Positions 1 through 9,096 of a DNA stretch of 64,000 bases are shown here, one piece after another. The notes under the pieces are model-generated. The model was given only the letters and a program-made list of their open reading frames with translations. It was not told the origin of the DNA and searched no databases. The position numbers and the translations under genes are program-made. The stretch covers positions 62,001 to 126,000 of the forward strand of contig NZ_JBBUTH010000001.1 in NCBI RefSeq assembly GCF_038066595.1. The letters run 5' to 3'. This DNA is from Pseudaquabacterium inlustre (GTDB lineage Bacteria > Pseudomonadota > Gammaproteobacteria > Burkholderiales > Burkholderiaceae_C). Position 1 is the first letter of the stretch. Every line of letters begins with the position of its first letter.

Positions 1-369
1 GAGGAAGTGATCCTGGTGCACGGCGTGCGCGAGGTGAAGGAACTGGCTTACCACGACTACATCACGCAGGAGCTGCCCCAGCACGAGTTCCTGGGCGAGA
101 TGGTCAGCAAGCAGTTGAAGTACTACCCCACCGTCACCCGCGAGCCGTTCAAGAACCAGGGCCGCAGCACCGACCTGATCGAGAGCGGCAAACTGTTCAC
201 CGACCTGGGCGTGCCAGCGCTGAACCCGGCCGAAGACCGCGTGATGATCTGCGGCAGCCCGGGCCTGCTGAAGGACCTGAAGGTGATCCTGGAACAGCGC
301 GGCTTCAAGGAAGGCAACACCTCGACGCCGGGCGACTACGTGGTCGAGCGCGCCTTCGTCGAGCAGTAA
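1..369 (+). CDS. fpr: Ferredoxin--NADP+ reductase, C-terminal part (5' end outside window)
   Basis: The reading frame is open from the first base, so the gene begins upstream of the window; 122 codons and a TAA stop are visible. The segment is the NADP-binding half of an Fpr-type flavoenzyme, which moves electrons between NADPH and ferredoxin or flavodoxin. The tell-tale pieces are VILVHGVR near the start, the VMICGSPGLLKDL nucleotide-binding segment, and the C-terminal YVVERAFVEQ tail, in which an aromatic residue is followed by a short extension as in bacterial subclass I Fpr proteins. The FAD domain is not visible. A TetR-type gene follows after 28 bp and may be co-transcribed. Confidence 0.9.
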   Translation, partial: EEVILVHGVREVKELAYHDYITQELPQHEFLGEMVSKQLKYYPTVTREPFKNQGRSTDLIESGKLFTDLGVPALNPAEDRVMICGSPGLLKDLKVILEQRGFKEGNTSTPGDYVVERAFVEQ

Positions 370-397
370 GCCGACCCAACCGCCCCAACCGCCGCGC

Positions 398-1096
398 ATG
401 GCCACCGCCCGCCGCCAGCCCGCCGCCAAGGTGGCCCGCAAGTCGGCACGCGCCGCCGACGGCACGCGCAAGCCCGGCGTGCGCGAGCTGGCCGCGCAGG
501 CCACGCGCGAGGCCATCCTGCGCGCGGCCACCAAGGTGTTTGCCAAGAGCGGCTACGACGGTGGCCGCATCGAGGCCATCAGCAAGGCGGCCAAGTCCTA
601 CGACCGGATGATCTACTACTACTTCGGGTCGAAGGAGGGGCTGTTCATCGCGGTGCTGGAAGACACCTACCGCCGCTTCAACGAGGCCGAGCAGTCGCTG
701 GTGCTCGACGAAGACCAGCCGCGGCGCGCGCTGGAGCAGGTGATCCGCTTCATCTGGGGCTACTACCAGCAGCACCCCGAGTTCATCACGCTGCTGAACA
801 CCGAGAACCTGCACCGCGGCCGCCACCTGGCCAAGAGCCCCAAGGCGCGCGAGTACTCGTCGCCGGCCATCGGCATCACCGACCGCGTGCTGCGCAACGG
901 CATGGCCAAGGGCCAGTTCCGCGCCGGCCTGGCCGCGCGCGATGTCTACCTGATGATCGCCGCGATGGCCTACTTCTACCTCAGCAACCGGCACACGCTG
1001 TCGTCGTTCCTGGGCGAGAACCTCGAGGCCCCGGCCGCACTGGCGCACTGGGAAGCCTTCGTCATCGACGCCGTGCAACGCGCCGTGCGGGCTTGA
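398..1096 (+). CDS. TetR/AcrR family transcriptional regulator
   Basis: A 232-residue protein with a basic, alanine-rich N-terminal extension of about 25 residues, then a TetR-type helix-turn-helix at about residues 30-80. The recognition part includes GRIEAISKAAK, followed by the typical YYYFGSKEGLF helix. The C-terminal ligand-binding half (TetR_C, about residues 100-230) is helical and of usual length. Proteins of this family normally repress a neighbouring catabolic or efflux gene and release DNA on binding a small molecule. The gene directly precedes an enamidase-like hydrolase, and the gap holds two overlapping palindromes. The simplest inference is that it controls that hydrolase and perhaps itself; the ligand is unknown. 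Confidence 0.88.
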   Translation: MATARRQPAAKVARKSARAADGTRKPGVRELAAQATREAILRAATKVFAKSGYDGGRIEAISKAAKSYDRMIYYYFGSKEGLFIAVLEDTYRRFNEAEQSLVLDEDQPRRALEQVIRFIWGYYQQHPEFITLLNTENLHRGRHLAKSPKAREYSSPAIGITDRVLRNGMAKGQFRAGLAARDVYLMIAAMAYFYLSNRHTLSSFLGENLEAPAALAHWEAFVIDAVQRAVRA

Positions 1097-1112
1097 GGGC
1101 TCCCGTCATTTC

Positions 1113-1142
1113 ATGTAGCCTGCACTACATCAATTTTTGATG
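1113..1142. promoter_or_regulatory. Two overlapping palindromes, candidate TetR operator
   Basis: ATGTAG at 1113-1118 and CTACAT at 1125-1130 form a perfect inverted repeat with a 6-bp spacer. It overlaps a second perfect repeat, CATCAA (1128-1133) / TTGATG (1137-1142), with a TTT centre. They occupy the 59-bp gap between the TetR gene and the hydrolase it precedes, just upstream of the GGAG ribosome-binding site at 1142-1145. That placement fits a repressor site; this is inference from position and symmetry only. Confidence 0.5.
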
Positions 1143-1155
1143 GAGTGACTCAGCA

Positions 1156-2349
1156 ATGGCCGAAGTGGCAGCGGGCGGCAAGTCCGGCAAGGTGGTGATC
1201 CGCAACATCGGGCTGATGCTTTCGGGCGACCTGGACCGCCCCATCCTCGATGCCGACTGCATCGTGGTGATGGACGGCGTGATCACCGCCGTGGGCCGCG
1301 AGAAGGATTGCGACACGGCCGAACCCACCACGCTGATCGACGCCCGTGGCACCTGCGTGGCGCCGGGCCTGATCGACAGCCATGTGCACCCGGTGTTCGG
1401 CGACTGGACGCCGCGCCAGAACCAGATCGGCTGGATCGACAGCACGATGAACGGCGGCGTCACCACCATGATCTCGGCCGGCGAGGTGCACCTTCCCGGC
1501 CGGCCGAAGGACATCGTCGGCCTGAAGGCCCTGGCCATCACGGCGCAGCGCGCCTTCGACAACTTCCGCCCCGGTGGCGTGAAGGTGGTGGCCGGTGCGC
1601 CGGTCATCGAGAAGGGCATGGTCGAGAGCGACTTCGCCGAGCTGGCCGCCGCCGGCGTCAAGCTGCTGGGCGAGGTGGGCCTGGGCAGCGTGAAGGCCGG
1701 CTACGAAGCCAAGGAAATGGTGGCCTGGGCGCGCCAGCATGGCATCCAGAGCACCATCCACACCGGCGGGCCCAGCATCCCCGGCTCGGGCCTGATCGAC
1801 AAGGACGTGGTGCTGGAGGCCGATGCCGACGTCATCGGCCACATCAACGGCGGCCACACCAGCCTGCCCGAGCGCGACGTGTGCACGCTGTGCGAAAAGA
1901 GCAGCCGCGCGATCGAGATCGTGCACAACGGCAACGAGCGCGTGGCCATCGCCGCGGCCCAGGCCGCCATGCAGCTGAAGTGCCCGCACCGCGTGATCCT
2001 GGGCACCGACGGGCCCGCCGGCTCAGGAGTGCAGCCGCTGGGCATGCTGCGCATGATCAGCCTGCTGTCCAGCCTGAGCGGCATCCCGGCCGAGCTGGTG
2101 TTCTGCTTCGCCACCGGCAACACGGCCAAGATCCGCTCGCTGAACTGCGGCCTGATCGAGGTGGGGCGCGACGCCGACTTCGTGTTCATGGACCGCGCCC
2201 AGCACACCGCCGGCAAGACGCTGCTGGAGAGCGTGCAGCTGGGCGACATCCCGGGCGTGGGCATGGTGATGATCGACGGCATCGTGCGCTGTGGCCGCAG
2301 CCGCAACACGCCGCCGGCCACCGAGGTACCCATCGTCGTCGGGCACTGA
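1156..2349 (+). CDS. Enamidase-like amidohydrolase
   Basis: A 397-residue metal-dependent amidohydrolase. The first metal-binding motif DSHVHP sits at residues 75-79, and further His residues appear in TIHTGG and GHINGGHTS, with the catalytic Asp in LGTDGP. The overall sequence resembles the enamidase of nicotinate fermentation in Eubacterium barkeri, which opens 1,4,5,6-tetrahydro-6-oxonicotinate to 2-formylglutarate. Shared landmarks include GGVTTMISAG, PGRPKD, HTGG.SIPGS and the SRNTPPA tail. No other nicotinate-pathway gene is present, so the true substrate may be a different cyclic amide or enamide. GGAG lies 10 bases before the ATG. Regulation by the adjoining TetR protein through the upstream palindromes is likely. 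Confidence 0.8.
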   Translation: MAEVAAGGKSGKVVIRNIGLMLSGDLDRPILDADCIVVMDGVITAVGREKDCDTAEPTTLIDARGTCVAPGLIDSHVHPVFGDWTPRQNQIGWIDSTMNGGVTTMISAGEVHLPGRPKDIVGLKALAITAQRAFDNFRPGGVKVVAGAPVIEKGMVESDFAELAAAGVKLLGEVGLGSVKAGYEAKEMVAWARQHGIQSTIHTGGPSIPGSGLIDKDVVLEADADVIGHINGGHTSLPERDVCTLCEKSSRAIEIVHNGNERVAIAAAQAAMQLKCPHRVILGTDGPAGSGVQPLGMLRMISLLSSLSGIPAELVFCFATGNTAKIRSLNCGLIEVGRDADFVFMDRAQHTAGKTLLESVQLGDIPGVGMVMIDGIVRCGRSRNTPPATEVPIVVGH

Positions 2350-2385
2350 ACAGGGGCACTGAGCGGGGGAACTGAGGCCCGGCCG

Positions 2386-3174
2386 CTATTCCAGCGTCAC
2401 ATCCGCCACATGCGCCACGCTGTGGGCGTGGGTGTTGTCGGCATCCCCGCCCACACCGATGCCCATCAGCGGCGGCACGGTGTCGGTCTCGTCACCGAAC
2501 AGGCGCATGAAGTCGGCCACGACATCGCGGCGCTCCACCTGCCAGCGGTGCAGCGCGGCCTCCGGCCCGCGCAGCACCACGTAGCGGATGCGCCGCGTGA
2601 AGGCGTTGATGCCGGTGCTGCCCGGCGGCAGGCGGTTGTCCCACAGGTAGCACACGCTGGCCGCGGGCAGCGGTTCGTTGCTCATGCCGCGCGCCACGCG
2701 CAGCAGCTGGCGCTCGACGAAGGGCACGGCGGTGAGCGGCTCGTCGAAGAAGGCGCACACCTTCACCGGCGTGTCGTCGCCTTCCTTGCGCGTGATGTCG
2801 GCGCGCGGGTTGGGCTCGTCCAGCCGCCAGCGCCAGGCCAGTGAATGGGCCGGGCTGCCGGGCGCCACGGCTTGCACCAGGTTGCCGTAGGACTGGTCGG
2901 CATCGACCCGCAGCACGCGCTCGCCGTCCAGCGTCACCACGCGGAACTGCGTGAAGGGCTTGGCCTGCTTGGGCAGGCCGGCCACATGCCAGGGCGCCAG
3001 CGGCGCCTCGTCGGCGCCCACCAGGGGCCGCAGCACATTGCCCGCGGCCCACAGGCCCCCGGCCAGTGCCACACCGAGGCCCAGCGCCAGCATCCGCCGC
3101 CCCCTGGCGATGGCCGGCCGGGAGGCCGGTGTCGGCTGCGACCTGGTGGATGCGGGCTGGGCAGTGGCAGGCAT
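2386..3174 (-). CDS. DUF3047 family exported protein
   Basis: A 262-residue protein with a basic N-terminus and one hydrophobic segment (about residues 27-48, ALGLGVALAGGLW), so probably a secreted or membrane-anchored periplasmic protein. The remainder matches the DUF3047 pattern: HSLAWRWRLDEPNP, then ADITRKEGDD, KVCAFFD, ASVCYLWDN, and the late DADNTHAHSVAHVADVTL. DUF3047 proteins have no established biochemical role. The gene is on the minus strand, converges with the enamidase-like gene 36 bp away, and lies downstream of the Nudix gene (64-bp gap), with which it could be co-transcribed. Confidence 0.75.
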   Translation of the reverse strand: MPATAQPASTRSQPTPASRPAIARGRRMLALGLGVALAGGLWAAGNVLRPLVGADEAPLAPWHVAGLPKQAKPFTQFRVVTLDGERVLRVDADQSYGNLVQAVAPGSPAHSLAWRWRLDEPNPRADITRKEGDDTPVKVCAFFDEPLTAVPFVERQLLRVARGMSNEPLPAASVCYLWDNRLPPGSTGINAFTRRIRYVVLRGPEAALHRWQVERRDVVADFMRLFGDETDTVPPLMGIGVGGDADNTHAHSVAHVADVTLE

Positions 3175-3238
3175 GGTGGCAAGGCGGGGCAGGCTCTGCC
3201 CCCATCATCGCGCAAAGCCGTGGCCTGGTGCGGCCGGC

Positions 3239-3901
3239 TCAGCGCCAGGCAAAGCGCGGTTGCTCGTAATGCCAGACCCGCGTGTCGCGTCCATGCAGGC
3301 ACACCTCGCGGAACTGGTAGATCAGCGCCGCGGTGGGCGCGGCAATCCACTGCTGGCCCACCGGCATCTTCAGCACCGGGTGCGCGCTGCCCTCCAGCGG
3401 CTCGAGGATGGGCGCGTCCTCGCGCAGAAATTCCTGCAGCGGGATGCGGTGGATGCTGGCCACCTCGTCGGGATTGGGGGCCAGCTCGCGCGCCGTACCG
3501 GCCCACAGCACCACCGGCGTGATGGCATAGCCCGAGCGCGTGACGAAGCTGTCCAGCCGGCCCAGCACCGCGTCGAGCGGCAGCGCCAGGCCCACTTCCT
3601 CGTGCAGCTCGCGCAGCACGGTCTGCTCGGGGGTCTCGCCGGCATCCATGCGGCCACCGGGCAGAGCCCACTGGCCGGCATGGCGGTTCATCTTCGCGGC
3701 GCGGCGGGTGAGGATCAGCGCGGCGCGGGTGCTCCAGCCGCGCGGCTTGCCGGTCAGCCCGCGCAGGCCGGCGCCGGTGCCCTCGTCGGCCACCACCAGG
3801 CCCACCGCCGCCAGCTTGCAGCCGCTGGCGTCGGGCGCATGGTGTGCCCAGGCCGCCAGGCGGCCGGCGATCTGCTCGCGCAGCGCGTCGGTGCGGTCCA
3901 T
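3239..3901 (-). CDS. Nudix hydrolase, CoA-pyrophosphatase type
   Basis: A 220-residue Nudix protein. The Nudix box is complete at about residues 82-104: GRMDAGETPEQTVLREL followed by HEEVGL, matching GX5EX7REUXEEXGU. These enzymes hydrolyse nucleoside diphosphates linked to another moiety. The LTRR...HAGQWALPGGR approach to the box resembles the NudL/Nudt7 coenzyme A pyrophosphatase branch, though the extra family signature is not clear-cut, so the substrate assignment is tentative. It is preceded by a crotonase gene on the same strand (28-bp gap), consistent with a small operon dealing with acyl-CoA. Confidence 0.8.
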   Translation of the reverse strand: MDRTDALREQIAGRLAAWAHHAPDASGCKLAAVGLVVADEGTGAGLRGLTGKPRGWSTRAALILTRRAAKMNRHAGQWALPGGRMDAGETPEQTVLRELHEEVGLALPLDAVLGRLDSFVTRSGYAITPVVLWAGTARELAPNPDEVASIHRIPLQEFLREDAPILEPLEGSAHPVLKMPVGQQWIAAPTAALIYQFREVCLHGRDTRVWHYEQPRFAWR

Positions 3902-3929
3902 GCGACAGGAGCAGCAGGGGCCGGAAGGG

Positions 3930-4739
3930 TCAGTCCTTGAACACCGGCGCGCGCTTTTCCAGGTTGGCGCGCACGGCCTCCACCTGGTGCGGCGCGCCCA
4001 TCAGCGCCACCTGCTCGTCGCTCTCGGCCTGCAGCAGCTTGGCGGCACTGGCATCCAGCGTCTCGTTGGCCAGGTTCATCAGGCGTTTGCCGGCGCGGAT
4101 GGCGCTGGGGCTGCGGTGGGCGATGGCCTTGGCCATGGCGCGCGCCTCGGCCAGCGGATCGGCGCACACGCGGGTGGCCAGGCCCACGCGCACGGCCTCC
4201 TCGCCCGCCACCTCGCGGCCGGTGTAGGTGAGCTCGCGCGCCAGGTCGTCACGCACCAGGCCGCGCATCAGTGCCACGCCGGCCATGTCGGGCACCAGGC
4301 CCCACTTGATCTCCATGACGCTCAGGCGCGCATCGGGTGTGATCAGGCGGATGTCGGCGCCGAGTGCCAGCTGCAGGCCGCCACCGAAAGCCACGCCCTG
4401 CACCGCCGCGATCACAGGCACCGGCAGCTCGCGCCAGCCCAGGCCCAGGTACTGCGCCGAGTTGGCCAAGCCGTGGGTGCGCGGCCGCAGGTCGCGCACA
4501 CCGCCATCGGCGCCGTCGGCGATCTTGGAGAAGCGGCTGCTGTCCAGCCCGGCGCAAAACGCCCGGCCCTCGCCGTGCAGCACCACGGCGCGCACGTTCG
4601 GCGCGCTCTTGAGCTGCGTGATGGCCGCGGCGATGGCGTCGAACATGGCCATGTCCAGCGCGTTCATCTTGTCGGCGCGGGTCAGCGCCACCTCGGCCAC
4701 GCCGGCCTCGTCGATCGTCACGCGCACGCGCTGGTCCAT
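3930..4739 (-). CDS. Enoyl-CoA hydratase/isomerase (crotonase) family
   Basis: A 269-residue crotonase-fold protein. Visible hallmarks are the early NALDMAMFD, the oxyanion-hole segment VVLHGEGRAFCAGLDSS (about residues 50-67), and GVAFGGGLQLALGADIRL (about 113-130), whose glycines form the second oxyanion contact. The next segment, MEIKWGLVPDMAG, lacks an obvious pair of catalytic glutamates of classical enoyl-CoA hydratase. The reaction (hydration, isomerisation or other) therefore cannot be assigned. It heads a minus-strand series with the Nudix and DUF3047 genes. Confidence 0.8.
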   Translation of the reverse strand: MDQRVRVTIDEAGVAEVALTRADKMNALDMAMFDAIAAAITQLKSAPNVRAVVLHGEGRAFCAGLDSSRFSKIADGADGGVRDLRPRTHGLANSAQYLGLGWRELPVPVIAAVQGVAFGGGLQLALGADIRLITPDARLSVMEIKWGLVPDMAGVALMRGLVRDDLARELTYTGREVAGEEAVRVGLATRVCADPLAEARAMAKAIAHRSPSAIRAGKRLMNLANETLDASAAKLLQAESDEQVALMGAPHQVEAVRANLEKRAPVFKD

Positions 4740-4830
4740 GCCTTGTCTCCTCGGGGGTCTGTGTCCGGAACTGCCGAAGATTCTGGCAGCGGCCGTGCGG
4801 CCGCCCTGTCGCGCAGGTGGCGAGAACGGC

Positions 4831-5187
4831 TCAGGCGTGCTTCGCGAACTCCGCCGGGTCGAAGCCCACCGTCAGCGCGCCATCGGCCCAGCGCACCACC
4901 GGGCGCTTGATGACGCTGGGCTGGGCCAGCATCAGCGCGCGGGCGCTGGCGGCGTCCACCACCGCGGCGCGCACGGCCTCGTCCAGCTTGCGCCAGGTGG
5001 TGCCCTGGCGGTTCACCAGGCGCTCCCAGCCGGCGGCCGCGATCCAGCCGTCCAGCCCGGCCTCGCCGGTGGGCACGCCGGCCTTCTTGAAGTCATGGAA
5101 CTGGTGCGCGTGGCCGTGCTCGGTGAGCCAGGCGCGAGCGCGCTTGACAGTGTCGCATTTGGGGATGCCATAGAAGGTGGTGCTCAT
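4831..5187 (-). CDS. ArsC/Spx-family thioredoxin-fold protein (YffB-like)
   Basis: 118 residues, the usual length for the ArsC/Spx family. The start was set at the ATG at 5187 because the protein then begins MSTTFYGIPKCDTVKRARAW, the canonical first strand and redox motif of YffB proteins, with CDT in place of a CxxC. The C-terminal IKRPVVRWADG is also typical of the family (the conserved R after KRP). Function is not established; related proteins include arsenate reductase and the transcription factor Spx, but this branch lacks the extra cysteines needed for arsenate reduction. The longer upstream open frame has no sensible start. Confidence 0.82.
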   Translation of the reverse strand: MSTTFYGIPKCDTVKRARAWLTEHGHAHQFHDFKKAGVPTGEAGLDGWIAAAGWERLVNRQGTTWRKLDEAVRAAVVDAASARALMLAQPSVIKRPVVRWADGALTVGFDPAEFAKHA

Positions 5188-5213
5188 GTCGGGTTCCGGG
5201 TCGTCACTTGGCG

Positions 5214-5708
5214 TCACTTCGCAGACGGCAGCTCGCAGCGCGGATCGGGCATCACGCCGCCGCCATGCACCACGCGGCCCTGGGCGTTCAGCGTCACGGC
5301 GAACACCAGGCAGTCGTTGTTGGCATAGCGCCAGTACCAGGTCTCGCGGTTCATGTACTCGCGCTGGCGGTCGCCGGGCCGGCCCAGCAGGCGCAGCAGC
5401 GCCTCGCGGTCCATGCCGTCGGTCACGCGCTTGAGGTGCCACAGATCGAGCACCTGCTCGGCCTGGGTGACGCGGCCCTGGGCATCGAGGTCGACCATGT
5501 AGGTCTCGCGGCCCAGCGGCCCGCGGGCGAACTCCAGCCGCGTGGCGCCTTGCGGCATGGGGTAGCGGGCGGTGGGCTGGCCGAGGGCGGCCACGGCCGC
5601 GGCCTCGTCCTGGCCGGCGCTGGGCAGCACCGGGCTCAGCACGCTGCAGCCGGCGGCCAGCCACAGCGCCGCCAGCATGGCGCCGGTGGAAAGGAATCGG
5701 ATGTGCAT
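5214..5708 (-). CDS. Small outer-membrane-type lipoprotein, unknown function
   Basis: 164 residues from the ATG at 5708. The N-terminus MHIRFLSTGAMLAALWLAAG is a lipoprotein signal peptide ending in the lipobox LAAGC, so the mature protein would begin at a lipidated cysteine near residue 21. The rest has two similar parts resembling SmpA/BamE-like modules (LGQPTARYPMPQGATRLEF and LLGRPGDRQREYMNRETWYW), a pattern seen in small envelope lipoproteins. A start further upstream would bury the signal peptide. It lies 81 bp downstream of the efflux permease on the same strand; a functional link to the exporter is possible but unproven. Confidence 0.75.
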   Translation of the reverse strand: MHIRFLSTGAMLAALWLAAGCSVLSPVLPSAGQDEAAAVAALGQPTARYPMPQGATRLEFARGPLGRETYMVDLDAQGRVTQAEQVLDLWHLKRVTDGMDREALLRLLGRPGDRQREYMNRETWYWRYANNDCLVFAVTLNAQGRVVHGGGVMPDPRCELPSAK

Positions 5709-5789
5709 GCCGGCATCATCGCGCAAACCGGTGGCGACGCACCCGCGCTGGCGCAAAGCCGGTGCACGGTCAGGGCACACGCCCGGGGC

Positions 5790-6994
5790 CTACTCGTGGC
5801 GCAGCGCCTCGATCGGGTTCAGCGCCGCCGCGCGCCGCGCCGGGAAGAAGCCGAAGATCATGCCGATGGCGGCCGAGAACACGAAGGCCATCACGTTGAT
5901 CTGCGGCTGGAAGGTGTACGGCAGCGACAGCACGCTGGCCAGGCCCACGCTGGCCGCCGCCGCCAGCGCGATGCCCAGCAGCCCGCCGAAGGCCGACAGC
6001 ACGATGGCCTCGATCAGGAACTGCAGCAGCACCTCGCGCTCCAGCGCGCCGATGGCCAGGCGGATGCCGATCTCGCGCGTGCGCTCGGTGACGCTGACCA
6101 GCATGATGTTCATGATGCCGATGCCGCCCACCAGCAGGCTGACTGCGGCCACCGCGCCCAGCAGCGTGGTCATGGTGCGGATGGTGCCCGACAGCGTGTC
6201 GGCCAGCTGCTTGGTGTCGAGCACGTTGAAGTCGTCGTTGGCGTTGTCGGCGATCTTGCGGCGCTCGCGCATCAGCTGTTCCATCTGCGCCTTGACCTTG
6301 CTGGTGGCACTGGCCGTGCGCGCCGAGACCATCACGCTGCCGATGTCGGTGCTGCCGGTCAGGCGCCGCTGGGCCGTGCGCAGCGGCATCACGATCAGGT
6401 CGTCCTGGTCGTTGCCCATCGCGCCCTGGCCCTTGGGCGAGAGCAGGCCGACGACCTCGCAGCTGAAGTCCTTGACGCGCACATCGGCCCCCACCGGGTT
6501 GCTGCTGCCGAACAGCTCGCGCTTCACACGGTCGCCCAGCACGCACACGGCGCGGCCGGCGCGCAGCTCCATGTCGCTGAACTCGCGGCCCGAGGCCAGC
6601 GTCCAGTTGCCGGCCAGGAAGTAATCGTTGCTGGTACCGGTGACCTGGGTGCTCCAGTTCTTCGCCGCGGCGATGGCGGTGACGCTCTTGTTCACCGTGG
6701 CGGCCACGGCTTGCGTGCCGTCGATCTGGCTGGCGATGGCCTCGGCATCGGCCATCTTCAGCGGCGGCGCGCTCTGCGCCGAGCCGGGGCCGGGCCGCTG
6801 GCCGGCGCGCAGGATCAGCAGGTTGCTGCCCAGGCTGGAGATCTGCGCCGACACCGACTGCGTGGCGCCGTTGCCCAGCGTCACCATGGTAATCACCGCG
6901 GCCACGCCGATGACGATGCCCAGCGTGGTGAGCATCGAACGCAGCAGGTTGCGGCGGATGGCGCGCAGCGCCAGCAGCAAGGTGTTCCAGAGCA

Positions 6995-6995
<1 letters not shown>
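5790..6995 (-). CDS. MacB-type ABC transporter permease (FtsX family)
   Basis: 401 residues with the FtsX/MacB permease arrangement: one N-terminal membrane helix (TTLGIVIGVAAVITMVTLGNG, about residues 24-44), a large periplasmic domain of about 230 residues, then three helices toward the C-terminus (starting at TLLGAVAAVSLLVGGIGIMN). The sequence ends ALNPIEALRHE, the standard MacB terminus. Here the ATPase is a separate polypeptide, whereas E. coli MacB is fused. The start codon overlaps the stop of the ATPase gene by one base. With the upstream adaptor and outer-membrane channel it forms a tripartite exporter. Confidence 0.92.
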
Positions 6996-7749
<754 letters not shown>

Positions 7750-7753
<4 letters not shown>

Positions 7754-9096
7754 TTGTCGGCTTCCACGCTGTCGGTGATCACCGCCTGGCCGGCCTTCAG
7801 GTTGCCGGAGACGATCTGCGTGTGCTTGCCGTCGGTGGGGCCCACGGTCACCGGCACGGCCTGCGGCTGGCCGTCGGCGCCCAGCACCCACACGGTCTGC
7901 TGGGTGGCGCGGGCCGCAGCCTTGGCCGCCGCACCGTTGCCAGCGCCGGCCGGGCGCTGGTTGCCACCCGGCGGGCGCGGCATCAGGCTGCTGACCAGGC
8001 TGGACTTGGGCGCACCGCCACCGGGCGCGCTGGCGCCGCCGGCCGCACCGGCCGCCGCAGGCGGCGTCCAGCGCAGCGCGGCGTTGGGCACCAGCAGCGC
8101 GTTCTCGCGCACGACGGTGGTGATGTCGGCCGTCGCCGTCATGCCCGGGCGCAGGCTCAGGTCGGCGTTGTCCACCTCCAGCAGCGTGGCGTACGAGACC
8201 ACGTTGTTGGTGGTGGTCGAGCCCAGGCCCACGCGCTGGATCTTCGACGGGTAGCGGCGGTCGGGGTAGGCGTCAACGCTGAAGCTGGCCGCCTGGCCGG
8301 TCTTCACCTGGCCCACGTCGGCCTCGTCGACGCTGACCTTGAGCTGCATCTGCGCCAGGTTCTCGGCCAGTGTGAACAGCGTGGCCACCTGCAGGCTGGC
8401 GGCCACCGTCTGGCCCGGCTCCACCTTGCGCGACAGCACCACGCCGTCGATGGGCGAGCGGATCTGCGCCTTGGCCAGGTTGGTGCGGTCCGAGCGCAGC
8501 GTGGCCACGGCCTGCTGCACGGCGGCCTTCTGGCTCGCCTCGGTGGCCTCGGCGCGGGCCAGCGTGGCCTCGGCGGTGGTGATCTCGGTGGCCGCCGGCA
8601 CCTTGCCGCCCGACAGCTGCTGCACCTGCTGCAGCCGCGCCAGGCTGGCGCGCGCCTCCATCGTCGTGGCCTGCGCCAGCTTCACCTGCGCCTCGGCCTG
8701 GGCCAGGGCGGCCTCGCTCTTGTTCACCGCGTCCTGCAGCTTGGCGGTGTCCAGACGGGCCAGCACCTGGCCCTTCTTCACGCGGTCGTTGTCGTCGACC
8801 AGCACGGCCTCGACGGTGCCCGAGAGCTCGCTGCCCACATCCACCTGGTTGATCGGCTCGAGGTTGCCGGTGGCCGACACGCTGACGCGCAGCGTGCCGG
8901 TGCTGGCCGGCGTGCTGCGGTACTGCAGCGGCCGCACCTGGCCGGCGCTGCCCCACCACCCGGCAGCGGCCGCGGCCAGCACCAGCACGGCGCCGGCCCC
9001 CAGGGCCCAGGCCGTCCAGCGGCGGCCACCGGAGGCGCCGGCACCGATGACATCGGCCACCGCGGCGCTGGCGGCGGGGCTGTTCGTTGGGTTCAT
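7750..9096 (-). CDS. HlyD/MacA-type periplasmic adaptor subunit
   Basis: 448 residues. A cytoplasmic N-terminus is followed by one membrane anchor (about residues 29-48, WALGAGAVLVLAAAAAGWW), a lipoyl/barrel-sandwich half (GNLEPINQVDVGSELSG), a long alpha-hairpin of alternating ALAQAEAQVKLAQ-type heptads, the second lipoyl half (IRSPIDGVVLSRKVEPGQTV) and a beta-barrel. An Ala/Gly/Pro-rich loop (about residues 350-395) is inserted near the C-terminal membrane-proximal domain, which is longer than usual. MacA adaptors join the inner-membrane transporter to the outer-membrane channel. Its start overlaps the channel gene's stop by 4 bp (ATGA). Confidence 0.9.

Noticed and set aside
1156..2349. 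A nicotinate degradation cluster around the enamidase-like gene
   Set aside because: None of the other pathway enzymes is present nearby; the neighbours are a TetR gene and unrelated genes.
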